DNA of 55,143 bases from contig JAGRGH010000010.1 of assembly GCA_020445605.1 (NCBI GenBank), positions 1 to 55,143 of the forward strand, in the 5' to 3' direction. This stretch comes from Chromatiales bacterium (GTDB lineage: Bacteria; Pseudomonadota; Gammaproteobacteria; JAGRGH01). The position numbers and the translations under genes are program-made. The notes beneath the pieces are model-generated. The model saw only the letters and a program-made list of their open reading frames with translations, did not search any database and was not told the DNA's origin. This document shows positions 27,150 to 36,115 of the stretch, in pieces (position 1 is the first letter of the stretch; each line of letters opens with the position of its first letter).

Positions 27150-27280
27150 CCTCGATGCATAGATAAAAATCAATATGAATCGAAGATAGGATTTATTTGA
27201 TCCATAGCCCATCATCTACCTATGCTGATCTACACATCTACCGGATTCGTTCATCACTGCCACCCCAGCAACCGAACCAG
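27150..27280 (+). promoter_or_regulatory. Candidate cbbL promoter and CbbR operator region
   Basis: An AT-rich segment upstream of cbbL in an otherwise GC-rich interval. A candidate -35 TTGATC (27197-27202) and -10 TATGCT (27221-27226) are spaced 18 bp. Upstream, 27157-27195 is dominated by A/T with repeated GAT words (GATAAAAATC, GATTTATTTGATC), as expected for a LysR-type activator site. The words CATCTACCTATG and GATCTACA resemble the region upstream of the CbbS-like operon (about 39990-40045). Confidence 0.5.
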
Positions 27281-27289
27281 GAGTTGACC

Positions 27290-28705
27290 ATGGCATCGAA
27301 AGCGTATGACGCGGGCGTAAAAGAGTACCGCGAAATGTATTGGACGCCGGACTATGTCCCGCTCGATACGGACCTGCTTGCCTGCTTCAAGGTGACCGGC
27401 CAGCCCGGTGTGCCGCGCGAAGAGGTCGCCGCTGCGGTGGCAGCCGAATCCTCGACCGGCACCTGGTCGACGGTGTGGTCGGAACTGCTGACCGATCTCG
27501 AGTACTACAAGGGACGCGCCTACCGCATCGAGGATGTGCCGGGCGACAACGAGTCGTTCTATGCGTTCGTTGCGTACCCGATCGACCTGTTCGAGGAAGG
27601 CTCCGTGGTGAACGTGCTGACCTCGCTGGTCGGCAACGTGTTTGGCTTCAAGGCCCTGCGTCATCTGCGTCTGGAAGACATCCGCTTCCCGATTGCCTAC
27701 ATCAAGACCTGCGGTGGTCCGCCGAACGGCATCCAGGTGGAGCGCGACAAGCTGAACAAGTACGGCCGTCCGCTGCTGGGCTGCACCATCAAGCCGAAGC
27801 TGGGGCTGTCGGCGAAGAACTATGGCCGTGCCGTGTACGAATGTCTGCGCGGCGGTCTGGACCTGACCAAGGACGACGAGAACATCAACTCGCAGCCGTT
27901 CATGCGCTGGCGCGATCGTTTCGAGTTCGTCGGCGAGGCCATCCAGAAGGCGCAGGTCGAGACCGGTGAGCGCAAGGGTCACTACCTGAACGTCACCGCG
28001 CCGGACCCGGAACAGATGTACGAGCGCGCCGAGTTCGCGAAGGAGGTCGGTTGCCCGATCATCATGCACGACTTCCTGACCGGCGGTTTCACCGCGAATA
28101 CCGGTCTGGCGAAGTGGTGCCGCAAGAACGGCATGCTGCTGCACATCCACCGCGCCATGCATGCGGTCATCGACCGTCATCCGAAGCACGGCATCCACTT
28201 CCGCGTGCTCGCGAAGTGTCTGCGTCTTTCCGGCGGCGATCATCTGCACACCGGCACCGTGGTTGGCAAGCTGGAAGGCGACCGGCAGTCGACGCTCGGT
28301 TTCGTTGATCAGCTGCGTGAATCGTTCGTGCCGGAAGACCGCTCGCGTGGCGTGTTCTTCGATCAGGACTGGGGCTCGATGCCCGGCGTGTTCGCCGTCG
28401 CCTCCGGTGGTATCCACGTCTGGCACATGCCGGCGCTGGTGACGATCTTCGGCGACGACTCCTGCCTGCAGTTCGGTGGCGGCACCCAGGGTCACCCGTG
28501 GGGCAACGCGGCCGGTGCCGCGGCCAACCGCGTGGCGCTCGAGGCCTCCGTCAAGGCCCGCAACGAGGGTCGCGAGATCGAGAAGGAAGCACGCGACATC
28601 CTCACCGAGGCGGCGCGCAACAGCCCTGAGCTGGCGATCGCGATGGAAACCTGGAAAGAGATCAAGTTCGAGTTCGACACGGTGGACAAGCTCGACGTCG
28701 GCTGA
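27290..28705 (+). CDS. cbbL: RubisCO large subunit, form IA
   Basis: The 471-residue catalytic subunit that carboxylates ribulose-1,5-bisphosphate. The ATG at 27290 follows a CAGGAG site. Signatures seen: [16 protein letters not shown] with the carbamylated Lys194, the loop-6 region [26 protein letters not shown] and [16 protein letters not shown]. Sequence and length fit the carboxysomal form IA type, as does the csoS2 gene downstream. It is the first gene of the cso operon and works inside the carboxysome. It is strongly expressed in this context, consistent with the regular codon use. Confidence 0.99.
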   Translation: MASKAYDAGVKEYREMYWTPDYVPLDTDLLACFKVTGQPGVPREEVAAAVAAESSTGTWSTVWSELLTDLEYYKGRAYRIEDVPGDNESFYAFVAYPIDLFEEGSVVNVLTSLVGNVFGFKALRHLRLEDIRFPIAYIKTCGGPPNGIQVERDKLNKYGRPLLGCTIKPKLGLSAKNYGRAVYECLRGGLDLTKDDENINSQPFMRWRDRFEFVGEAIQKAQVETGERKGHYLNVTAPDPEQMYERAEFAKEVGCPIIMHDFLTGGFTANTGLAKWCRKNGMLLHIHRAMHAVIDRHPKHGIHFRVLAKCLRLSGGDHLHTGTVVGKLEGDRQSTLGFVDQLRESFVPEDRSRGVFFDQDWGSMPGVFAVASGGIHVWHMPALVTIFGDDSCLQFGGGTQGHPWGNAAGAAANRVALEASVKARNEGREIEKEARDILTEAARNSPELAIAMETWKEIKFEFDTVDKLDVG

Positions 28706-28759
28706 TCGACGCAGCGCCACCATCACGTGTCAACGAGACGTTTAACCGAGGATTAACCG

Positions 28760-29101
28760 ATGCCTAAATCACAGATGGGTGATTTCCAGACCGCGCAGAC
28801 GCTGGAAACCTTTGGCTTTCTGCCGAAGCTCTCGCAGGATGAAGTACTCGATCAGATCGCATACCTGATCGCGCAGGGCTGGACGCCGGCGATCGAGCAC
28901 GAGCATCCGAGCCGTTCGTTCAACCACTACTGGACCATGTGGAAGCTGCCGTTTTTCGGCGAGAAGGACCTCGGCAACGTCGTTGCCGAGCTGGAATCCT
29001 GCCACCGCGCCTATCCGGACCACCACATCCGGTTGCTGGGCTACGACAACTACACCCAGAGCCAGGGTGTCGCGTTCGTGGTCTACGAAGGCCGCGGGTA
29101 A
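28760..29101 (+). CDS. cbbS: RubisCO small subunit
   Basis: A 113-residue small subunit capping the L8 core. Typical segments are QTLETFGFLPKLSQDEVLDQ, AQGWTPAIEHEHP, YWTMWKLPFFGEKD, AELESCHRAYPDHHIRLLG and VAFVVYEGRG. It lies 54 bp after cbbL with an ACCGAGGA site and is cotranscribed. A diverged second small-subunit-like gene lies at 39547-39858 on the opposite strand. The two share QG..(P/C)..IEH and PDHHIRL. Confidence 0.99.
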   Translation: MPKSQMGDFQTAQTLETFGFLPKLSQDEVLDQIAYLIAQGWTPAIEHEHPSRSFNHYWTMWKLPFFGEKDLGNVVAELESCHRAYPDHHIRLLGYDNYTQSQGVAFVVYEGRG

Positions 29102-29192
29102 TCAGCGGCGGAGCGACAGCAAATGGTGGCAGCGGTCAGGCGCGTCCTGACCGTGCCGACCGGTGACTCAAACGATCCAGGCGAGTGAACAC

Positions 29193-31508
29193 ATGACACA
29201 GCAAAGCGGTGCCCAGGGACAAAGCGGACGCGCGTTGGCATTGGCCCGGCGCAAGGCCCTGTCCAGCGCCGGCAAGACGGCCGAGAAGTCGTCTGCGCCG
29301 GAACGTACGCGTGCGGACTCCATGAGTGGTTCCGGCGCCGCGCTGGTCCGCGTGGCGAGTGCCGCTACTTCGTCATCGGCGCCGAGCCGCGCGGGCGGCA
29401 GTGACTCGGGCTCCAGCCGCGCGGCGGCACTGGCCCGTCGCAAGGCGATGTCGAGCCGCGGCAAGCTGGCCGTGTCCAGTCAGGATCGTATTCGCGAGGG
29501 ATCACGTGCGCAGACCAAGGCCGCATCGCAACCCGCGCCGGCCGAAGCGCCGCGCAAGCAGGACGGCGATTGTGGCTGCGGCTGCAACGGTGCCGGCGAT
29601 TGCGGTGACCAGGCCGCGACGCGGACCGAATCCTCGGCCAGGCTCAACGGCCGTACGAAAACCCGTTCCGCCTCGCGCGGTAACGGCAGTAAGGATCCGG
29701 GCCGAGCGGCGTCCATGGCGCGGCGTCGTGCCCAGTCCGGGCGCGGCAAGGCGGGCCTGAGTACCTCGGGCATAACGACCGCGCAGACGGCACGTGCCGG
29801 CAATCCCGATCTGACCAGCCGCGAGCTGTCCAAGGCCCTGCGTGAGGCACGCAGCAAACGCGGCGGGGCGGGCCAGAAAAAGTCTGCACCGACCGGGCGT
29901 GTGCGTCCGGCACCCGAGTCTCGGACCCAGGCGGCTGCGCAGGACGCACCGTGGAAGGTCGGCGCCAGCCAGACCACCCGCGGCCAGACCGTGACCGGCA
30001 CGATGGTGGGTCGCAGCCGCGATGTGACCGGCGATGAGGCGAGCACCTGTCGTGCCGTGACCGGCACCGAATACATGGGCGCGGACATCTTCCGCGATTT
30101 CTGTCAGACCGAGCCGAAAAAGGGCTTCAACCGGGTCGGCGCCAGCGCGACTTCGCGCGGCAATACCGTGACCGGCAACAAGGTCGGTCGCAGCAATCGC
30201 GTGACCGGCGACGAGCCCGGCACCTGCAAGAAGGTCACGGGTACCGAATACGTCGGCGCCGGGCAGGGCGAGGCGTTCTGCGGCACGAAGGCCGCAGCTG
30301 GCCCGTCCAAGATCACCAGCGCCGAGACACGCGGTGGCAAGTCCGTGACCGGCAACAATGTCGGCCGTTCGAGCAAGGTCACCGGCGACGAGGTCGGTGC
30401 CGACCGCGCGCTGACCGGCACGCAGTACATGCAGCTCGGCGACGACCGCGCCCCGAACAAGGTCGGCACCAGCAAGACCCTGCGCGGCGGCGCCGTGACC
30501 GGCACGATGGTCGGGCGTCGCGAGCGCATGACCGGCGACGAGGCCGGCAGCTGCCGCAACGTCACCGGCGATGACTACATTGGCCAGGAACAGTTCGGCT
30601 CCTTCTGTGCGTCCACGCCGGCGCCGAAGGACCGCAAGGTGGGCGTGTCGGCCACGCCGAATGGCGAGCGTGTCACCGGCACCATGACCGGACGTGGCGA
30701 GCGCGTGACGGGTGACGAACCCGGCACCTGCAAGGCCATCACCGGCACGCCGTATGCGGGTGCCGAGCAATACGGCGCATTCTGCGAACCGGACAAGGCG
30801 AAGGCCGCCGCGGCGCGCATGCAGGACAGCAAGCGTCGCTTCGGTTCCGTGATGACCGGCCTGCAACCGTCGGTCCTCGGCAAGATGACCGGCGATCACA
30901 AGGGCGCCTGCGAACCTGTGACCGGCACGCCGTACGTGGGCTCCGACCAGGTCGCCGCCGCTTGTCCGGCCAGCGCCGCGGAACCGGGCAGCCCGGATTT
31001 CCCGCAGGCCATGGGTTCCACCCCGTGGGGCGCGTTCAGCGTCGAATCGCCTTCGCATGCCGCGACACCGCCGCAGATCGTCTCCGGCGTGACCGGCTCG
31101 GTGTACGAGGGCGGGGCGATCACCGGCCCGTTCGGCATGGCACCCGGCAAGGTGACCGGCACCGAAGAGGCGCGCTTTGGCCATCGTCAGACCCGCCGCG
31201 AAGCGGCGCCGGCCGAGGCGCCGATGATCGACGGACGCGTGAAATCGCGCATCACCGGCGAAGGTCAGGATGCGGGCTCGAAGATCACCGGCGACGACTG
31301 GGCCCGTGGCGACCGCGTGACCGGCACCGAGGGCAGGTCCGCCCTGGCCCGCAACCCGAGCCGCCGCGGCCCGGCGATGTCCATGGCCGCGGCCATGGCG
31401 CATGGTCGCCCGGACGACGTGCCGAACCCGGTCAGCAAGGTGACCGGCGGCAGTGGCAACACCGAAAAGGGCGCGCTGATCACCTATTCGGGTGGCGCGC
31501 GCGGCTAA
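29193..31508 (+). CDS. csoS2: CsoS2 carboxysome assembly scaffold
   Basis: A 771-residue disordered scaffold linking RubisCO to the shell. I choose ATG 29193 over GTG 29163. The N-region has four RubisCO-binding helix repeats (ALARRKALSSAGK, ALARRKAMSSRGK, SMARRRAQSGRGK, ALREARSKRG). A Cys-rich patch (DCGCGCNGAGDCGD) lies after the second. The middle has repeated VTG..VGR...VTGDE..TC..VTGT.Y units. The third unit, near 30310-30450, lacks the TC and FC cysteines found in the others. The C-region ends with the conserved ITYSGGARG-type peptide. Two AAA AAG sites (29880 and 30117) follow a G and could slip, relevant because some CsoS2 genes make short and long forms by -1 frameshifting. Here that is only a possibility. 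Confidence 0.97.
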   Translation: MTQQSGAQGQSGRALALARRKALSSAGKTAEKSSAPERTRADSMSGSGAALVRVASAATSSSAPSRAGGSDSGSSRAAALARRKAMSSRGKLAVSSQDRIREGSRAQTKAASQPAPAEAPRKQDGDCGCGCNGAGDCGDQAATRTESSARLNGRTKTRSASRGNGSKDPGRAASMARRRAQSGRGKAGLSTSGITTAQTARAGNPDLTSRELSKALREARSKRGGAGQKKSAPTGRVRPAPESRTQAAAQDAPWKVGASQTTRGQTVTGTMVGRSRDVTGDEASTCRAVTGTEYMGADIFRDFCQTEPKKGFNRVGASATSRGNTVTGNKVGRSNRVTGDEPGTCKKVTGTEYVGAGQGEAFCGTKAAAGPSKITSAETRGGKSVTGNNVGRSSKVTGDEVGADRALTGTQYMQLGDDRAPNKVGTSKTLRGGAVTGTMVGRRERMTGDEAGSCRNVTGDDYIGQEQFGSFCASTPAPKDRKVGVSATPNGERVTGTMTGRGERVTGDEPGTCKAITGTPYAGAEQYGAFCEPDKAKAAAARMQDSKRRFGSVMTGLQPSVLGKMTGDHKGACEPVTGTPYVGSDQVAAACPASAAEPGSPDFPQAMGSTPWGAFSVESPSHAATPPQIVSGVTGSVYEGGAITGPFGMAPGKVTGTEEARFGHRQTRREAAPAEAPMIDGRVKSRITGEGQDAGSKITGDDWARGDRVTGTEGRSALARNPSRRGPAMSMAAAMAHGRPDDVPNPVSKVTGGSGNTEKGALITYSGGARG

Positions 31509-31540
31509 CCGAATCACGAACACAGAACCCGTAATCGACC

Positions 31541-33094
31541 ATGCAACGCATGCACCGCCAATCTCCGGAGAACGTCATCGGCCCCGCGCCGTTGCGGCGG
31601 CCGGGTGCGGTTGGCCTCACGACGCCAGGACCGGTCGTCGCCGGGGCCGTACCTGCGGAGCGCCGGCAGACCGCCCGGCCCGGCCGGGCCAGGCCCGTGC
31701 GTGGTCATGCGCTGGTGCGCAGCGGCGAGAACACCCGCCTGCATGACTACGAACAGGGCGTAAAGACCGCGTTCGACGACATCGTGCCGGTGCTGCGCAA
31801 GGTCTCGGCCCTGCAACACGAGCGCGAGTTCGAGGATCTGGCGCAGGCGATCGCGCGTCGCGAACTCGGTTTCGAACTGCCGCAGGACATCCTCGCCGAT
31901 GCCTGGGTCGAGCAGCTCGACATGCGTCGGCTGTATGCATGGTGCACGTTCGCGACCTACCGCCGATTCTGTGACGAGTTCTTTGCCAACGATCCGCTGG
32001 CCGCAGACGATGCGACGAGCTTTGATGGCTTCCTGCAGACCTGCGGCTTCCACACGCTGGACATCTCGCCGTGCGCGGACGGTCGTCTCGCGCATGTGAT
32101 CCGCTACGTGCTGCGTCTGCCGCATCGCGCGGTGCGTCGCAAGTCGTATGCCGGCGCGATGTTCGACATCGAGGACAGCATCCAGAAATGGGTCGAGACC
32201 GAGATGCTGCGCTTCCGCGAAGGGCGGCCGAACACCGCCGATGCGCCGACGCGCTATCTGAAACTCGTTGCGTATCACTTCAGCTCGGTCGATCCGGCGC
32301 ACGAAGGCTGTGCCGCGCACGGTTCGGATACCGCAAAGGCCGCAGCCGCCGGTCTCGAGCGACTGATCGGATTCCAGACCGCGATCGAGAACAGCTTCTG
32401 CTGCGGCGCGTCGATCGATCTGCTGCTGATCGGTGTGGACACCGACACCGATGCCATTCGCGTGCACGTGCCGGATGCCGATGGCGACATCGATCTGCAC
32501 CGCTTCGTCGATGCGCTGGAGCTGTTCGATGTCAGTGCACGTTCGGACGCCGATCGCGCGAGACATGACATCCAGGATGCGATCCGCCAGGCCTCGCCGG
32601 GCGTGGTGCAGGGCACCGCGCGCCTGATCGAGCGCCTGATCGAGAACAACTTCTCGCAGATCGCCTATGTACGCGACTACCACGGTGAACACTACGCGGA
32701 CATCGGCCACGCCGAGCGCTTCATTGGCGCGGGCGTGGGGTTCGAGGAGATCCAGCTCCGCAATCTCATGTATTTCGCGTACCTCAACACCGTCGAGGAA
32801 GCCACCCAGGACCTCGATGTCGGCATCAAGATCTTCACGGGTCTGAACATCCGCCATGGGTTGCCCGCGCCCGTCGTGGTGCGGTTCGACTACCACGGCC
32901 AGGTGCCTGGCGCGCGCGAACGTGCCGTGCAGCACTGCCAGCGCGTGACCGGTGCGATCAAGGCGCGTTATGCGGATCTGTTCGATCGCGGCCTTCTGCA
33001 TGTCATGCAGGTCGCGCGCGACTGCAACTCGGACGCGCCGATCGAACTTCTGGAATGCACCGTGAACACGGACACCAAGGCGGGGGCGCACTGA
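31541..33094 (+). CDS. csoSCA: Carboxysomal carbonic anhydrase CsoSCA
   Basis: A 517-residue enzyme that dehydrates bicarbonate to CO2 inside the carboxysome. The zinc ligands are visible as Cys178 (SPCADGRLAH), His246 (VAYHFSS) and Cys257 (HEGCAAHGSD). The Asp-Arg pair of beta-type enzymes follows Cys178. The second, degenerate catalytic-like half and the C-terminal domain are present at full length. The Arg-rich N-terminal 80 residues ([29 protein letters not shown]) are likely disordered and contain the RubisCO-binding segment described for this family. The stop overlaps the start of csoS4A (TGATG). Confidence 0.98.
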   Translation: MQRMHRQSPENVIGPAPLRRPGAVGLTTPGPVVAGAVPAERRQTARPGRARPVRGHALVRSGENTRLHDYEQGVKTAFDDIVPVLRKVSALQHEREFEDLAQAIARRELGFELPQDILADAWVEQLDMRRLYAWCTFATYRRFCDEFFANDPLAADDATSFDGFLQTCGFHTLDISPCADGRLAHVIRYVLRLPHRAVRRKSYAGAMFDIEDSIQKWVETEMLRFREGRPNTADAPTRYLKLVAYHFSSVDPAHEGCAAHGSDTAKAAAAGLERLIGFQTAIENSFCCGASIDLLLIGVDTDTDAIRVHVPDADGDIDLHRFVDALELFDVSARSDADRARHDIQDAIRQASPGVVQGTARLIERLIENNFSQIAYVRDYHGEHYADIGHAERFIGAGVGFEEIQLRNLMYFAYLNTVEEATQDLDVGIKIFTGLNIRHGLPAPVVVRFDYHGQVPGARERAVQHCQRVTGAIKARYADLFDRGLLHVMQVARDCNSDAPIELLECTVNTDTKAGAH

Positions 33095-33366
33095 TGAAAA
33101 TCTGTCAGGTGGAACGACCGCTGGTCGCAACCAATCGCATCACGGGTCTCGAACACAAGCACCTGCAGGTGGTTCGCGACGGCTCGACGCTGCAGGTCGC
33201 TGTGGATTCGGTCGGCTGCATACCCGGCGACTGGGTGATCTGCGTCGGCAGTTCCGCTGCGCGCGAAGCGGCCGGGAGCAAGGAATATCCCAGTGATCTG
33301 ACTATCGTCGGCATCATCGATTACTGGCCGCCCGAACAGGGCGGGGGCCAGGCCGGGGCGTCGTGA
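33094..33366 (+). CDS. csoS4A: Carboxysome shell vertex protein CsoS4A
   Basis: A 90-residue BMC-P (CcmL/EutN) protein forming pentamers at shell vertices. It opens MKICQVERPLVATNRI, with the family core VAVDSVGCIPGDWVICVGSS and SDLTIVGIIDYW. The start overlaps the csoSCA stop and the stop overlaps the csoS4B start, both as TGATG, giving coupled translation. Confidence 0.97.
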   Translation: MKICQVERPLVATNRITGLEHKHLQVVRDGSTLQVAVDSVGCIPGDWVICVGSSAAREAAGSKEYPSDLTIVGIIDYWPPEQGGGQAGAS

Positions 33367-33656
33367 TGGAAATCTTTCAGGTCGAATCGCCGCTGGTCAC
33401 GACCAGCCGTGTGGACGGGCTCAAGCACATCAGCCTGCGCGTGCTGCGCAACTCGAGCGGCAAGCAGCAGGTGGCCGTGGACACGATCGGTGCGCGCCCG
33501 GGCAACTACGTCTTCACGGTCAGTGGTTCTGCGGCGCGTTACGCGGCCGGTGATTTCGGGATTCTCACTGATCTGACGATCGGCGGAATCATCGACTACT
33601 GGGACGAACAACCGGGCTCGGCGGGCGCGACGACGCAGGTCCCGACGAACGTTTGA
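33366..33656 (+). CDS. csoS4B: Carboxysome shell vertex protein CsoS4B
   Basis: A 96-residue paralogue of CsoS4A with the BMC-P core VAVDTIGARPGNYVFTVSGS and TDLTIGGIIDYWDE. I take ATG 33366, which overlaps the csoS4A stop, rather than the GTG three bases earlier. Pentamers seal the icosahedral vertices. Having both A and B is normal for alpha-carboxysomes. Confidence 0.97.
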   Translation: MEIFQVESPLVTTSRVDGLKHISLRVLRNSSGKQQVAVDTIGARPGNYVFTVSGSAARYAAGDFGILTDLTIGGIIDYWDEQPGSAGATTQVPTNV

Positions 33657-33690
33657 TGATCACAACTCAAGTTCACTAGGAGACACGAAG

Positions 33691-33981
33691 ATGGCAACTG
33701 AAAACTACGGTATCGCACTGGGCATGATCGAGACGCGCGGGCTGGTGCCCGCCATCGAGGCCGCCGACGCCATGACCAAGGCGGCGGAGGTTCGTCTCAT
33801 CAGCCGCGAGTTCGTTGGTGGCGGCTACGTCACCGTGATGGTGCGCGGCGAGACGGGTGCGGTGAACGCTGCCGTGCGTGCAGGCGCGGATGCCTGTGAG
33901 CGCGTCGGCGATGGTCTGGTCGCGGCGCACATCATTGCGCGTCCGCACCGCGAGGTGGAGCCGGTGCTTGCCAAGCCGTAA
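33691..33981 (+). CDS. csoS1: Carboxysome hexameric shell protein CsoS1 (first copy)
   Basis: A 96-residue single-BMC-domain protein forming hexagonal shell facets. An AGGAG site lies just before the ATG. Family core: GIALGMIETRGLVPAIEAAD, VRLISREFVGGGYVTVMVRG and AHIIARPHREVEPVL. It is almost identical to the following copy, differing mainly at ISRE/IGRE, VMVRG/VLVRG and the C-terminus, pointing to a tandem duplication or gene conversion. Confidence 0.98.
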   Translation: MATENYGIALGMIETRGLVPAIEAADAMTKAAEVRLISREFVGGGYVTVMVRGETGAVNAAVRAGADACERVGDGLVAAHIIARPHREVEPVLAKP

Positions 33982-34039
33982 CCGGCCGCACACACGCTCA
34001 TTGGTAACGATTGACTCCTTTACTATCGGAGATAAGACG

Positions 34040-34357
34040 ATGGCTAGCGAAAATTACGGTATTGCGCTCGGCATGATCGAGACCCGCGGTCTGGTTCCGG
34101 CGATTGAAGCTGCGGACGCAATGACCAAGGCCGCCGAAGTGCGACTGATCGGTCGTGAATTCGTCGGCGGTGGTTATGTCACCGTGCTGGTGCGCGGTGA
34201 GACCGGTGCCGTCAACGCGGCGGTCCGTGCCGGCGCCGATGCCTGTGAGCGCGTGGGTGACGGTCTGGTCGCGGCGCACATCATTGCGCGTCCGCACCGC
34301 GAGGTCGAACCGGTTCTGCCGACCGGCGGCGTCGCTTCGTCGGCCCGGGCCGCCTGA
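34040..34357 (+). CDS. csoS1: Carboxysome hexameric shell protein CsoS1 (second copy)
   Basis: A 105-residue BMC-H paralogue with a C-terminal extension (PTGGVASSARAA) lacking in the first copy. The ATG at 34040 follows a TCGGAGATAA site. The two copies are nearly identical over 93 residues, but synonymous codons differ throughout, so selection rather than very recent duplication keeps the protein sequences alike. The naming as CsoS1A, B or C cannot be decided here. Confidence 0.98.
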   Translation: MASENYGIALGMIETRGLVPAIEAADAMTKAAEVRLIGREFVGGGYVTVLVRGETGAVNAAVRAGADACERVGDGLVAAHIIARPHREVEPVLPTGGVASSARAA

Positions 34358-34385
34358 GCCCTGACGGTTTCGTCAGAGCGAACGG

Positions 34386-34865
34386 ATGCCGGCATCGCCG
34401 CCCGACACCAAGGTTCTCGGCTATCTGGGACGCGGTCTCAGCCTGGAACTCTCGGCGGTGCAGATGTACAGCACCCAGTCGCGGCTGGCCGCGACCTGGG
34501 GGCTGGACGAAGTCGCGAAGCGGCTGCGTGACGAATCACTCGAGGAGCTGGGGCATGCGGAGCGGATCATCGCCCGCATGCTGGCCCTCGGGGTCGCACC
34601 CAACGCCTCGCAGCTTCGGCCGGTCAAGCCCGTCGCAGACCTGCTGGGCCTGCTCCGGCAGGACCTCGACTTCGAGAACGAGCTAGTCGGGCTGTATGCC
34701 GACGCGGCCCGGCATGGTGCGCGGATCGGCAGTCACGACGATCGTGTATTCTTTCAGGCACTGCTCGAGGAAGAGCAGGCCCACGCCCGGGAACTCGTGC
34801 AGTGGATCCAGGAGCTGGAAACCCCGCATGCCGAACCGTCCACCCGGGCGGCACATCGTCGCTGA
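34386..34865 (+). CDS. Carboxysome-associated bacterioferritin-like protein
   Basis: A 159-residue four-helix-bundle protein of the ferritin superfamily. Di-iron-type ligands are visible in LSLELSAVQMYS, LEELGHAERIIARM, DFENELVGLYADA and LEEEQAHARELVQWI, and the Met in ARML could coordinate haem in bacterioferritins. Genes of this kind are regular members of proteobacterial cso operons. The role there is unproven, perhaps iron or redox handling near the carboxysome. It is transcribed with the shell genes, 28 bp after csoS1. Confidence 0.9.
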   Translation: MPASPPDTKVLGYLGRGLSLELSAVQMYSTQSRLAATWGLDEVAKRLRDESLEELGHAERIIARMLALGVAPNASQLRPVKPVADLLGLLRQDLDFENELVGLYADAARHGARIGSHDDRVFFQALLEEEQAHARELVQWIQELETPHAEPSTRAAHRR

Positions 34866-34883
34866 TTGCATGAAGAGCCGCTG

Positions 34884-35147
34884 ATGAAAGAGGCCTGGCA
34901 GGAGCGTTCGCGTCCCGCGCGTCTCGAACGCCGCTATCAGTTTCCGAACTATTCGGCGCTGCGTGATTTTCTCGATTGCGCGGCCGAGGTTTCGGAGCGT
35001 GAGGGTCTGTACCCGGACATGGGTTTTGGCCGCGACTACGTGAACATCACGATCCACTGCGACGAAGGCAGCACGGAGCTCAATGAGCGTCAGCGCAGAT
35101 TTGCGGTGCTGCTCGACGAACACTGCCCAGCGGCCACTTCGGGCTGA
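34884..35147 (+). CDS. acRAF: acRAF: alpha-carboxysome RubisCO assembly factor
   Basis: An 87-residue protein of the pterin-4a-carbinolamine-dehydratase fold. Segments RRYQFPNYSALRDFLDCAAE, YPDMGFGRDYVNITIHCDEG and LNERQRRFAVLLDEH match the cso-linked branch. The paired catalytic His-His of true dehydratases is not present (TIHCDE instead), as expected for the chaperone form that helps RubisCO folding. ATG 34884 is used. A TTG at 34866 would add six residues. Confidence 0.9.
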   Translation: MKEAWQERSRPARLERRYQFPNYSALRDFLDCAAEVSEREGLYPDMGFGRDYVNITIHCDEGSTELNERQRRFAVLLDEHCPAATSG

Positions 35148-35156
35148 TCGATTGCC

Positions 35157-35783
35157 ATGGCCGTCGTCGCACTGGTCGGAAACAAGGGCGGTGCCGGCAA
35201 GACGACGCTGTGCATCAACCTCGCGGCCGGTCTCGCCACGCGGGCGCCGACGGTCATCCTCGACGCCGATCCGCAGCGATCATCACTACAATGGCGCACA
35301 CTGGCCGACCGCGATGATGCGGTGGCGGTGATGGACGCGACGGACGATGTCGCCGGCGCGGTTCGGCGCACACGCAGCCAGCATCGCTATGTGGTGGTGG
35401 ACTGTCCGCCATCGGTACATGCCGAACAGACCGCGCAGGCACTCCAGGTCTGCGATCTCGCGCTGGTACCGGTGCAGCCCTCGCCGCTGGATCTCTGGGC
35501 CACGGTGCACATCGAGGACAAGGTGACCGAGGCGCGGCGCGTCAATCCGGGGCTGCGCGCGGTGCTGGTCATCAACCAGCTCGAACCCAGAACCAGACTC
35601 TCAAGACTCATGCATCAGGCGCTGGCCGAGCTGGGTCTGCCGGCGGCGCAGACCGCGATCCGCCGTCGCGCCGTCTATCGCAGCAGTGTGCTCGAAGGCC
35701 GCTCCGTCGTGGAGATCGGCAGCCGTGGCAAGGCCGCTGCCGACGAGATCAACGAACTCATCGAGGAGGTAGTCGCAACATGA
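35157..35783 (+). CDS. mcdA: McdA: ParA-type ATPase for carboxysome positioning
   Basis: A 208-residue ParA/MinD-family ATPase. The deviant Walker A is NKGGAGKTTLCINLA (residues 9-23), with a Walker A' region VILDADPQRSSLQW and Walker B YVVVDCPPS. McdA coats the nucleoid and moves carboxysomes when stimulated by McdB. Assignment as McdA rests on its place in the cso operon and on the small basic McdB-like ORF that overlaps its stop (ATGA). Confidence 0.93.
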   Translation: MAVVALVGNKGGAGKTTLCINLAAGLATRAPTVILDADPQRSSLQWRTLADRDDAVAVMDATDDVAGAVRRTRSQHRYVVVDCPPSVHAEQTAQALQVCDLALVPVQPSPLDLWATVHIEDKVTEARRVNPGLRAVLVINQLEPRTRLSRLMHQALAELGLPAAQTAIRRRAVYRSSVLEGRSVVEIGSRGKAAADEINELIEEVVAT

Positions 35784-36028
35784 CGACAACAGACAAGACC
35801 GGCGACAAGCTCGTGGCGTCCATCCGCCGCACCAAGGCGAATGCGGCGAAGCCCACGGACGCAGCGGCCAAGCCGGCCGCGAGCGCTGCCGCATCAGGGC
35901 CGGCGAAGCGTGCGCCGCGACGCCGCACGAGTGCCGGCAACGGCGACGCCGCTTCGGCGATAGCCGCCGTCACGCAGCAGGCCTCGACCGATCCGTTCCA
36001 GTCGCGCGGTCGCATCTGGCCGGATTGA
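35780..36028 (+). CDS. mcdB: McdB: carboxysome-positioning adaptor
   Basis: An 82-residue low-complexity protein rich in Ala, Lys, Pro and Arg (ASIRRTKANAAKPTDAAA, KRAPRRRTSAG). It ends FQSRGRIWPD with a single C-terminal Trp, characteristic of alpha-McdB proteins. It is expected to be disordered, to bind the carboxysome and to stimulate McdA ATPase through basic N-terminal residues. The 4-bp overlap with mcdA fits a functional pair. It is the last gene of the operon before cbbR. Confidence 0.9.
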   Translation: MTTTDKTGDKLVASIRRTKANAAKPTDAAAKPAASAAASGPAKRAPRRRTSAGNGDAASAIAAVTQQASTDPFQSRGRIWPD

Positions 36029-36115
36029 TCGGCCAGTGGACCTGAGCAGGCGGCCGGGGAGAACCCAGTCGCCCAAGCGCCGTCACGCGAGACCCACAAC
36101 ACGATAGCGACCACC

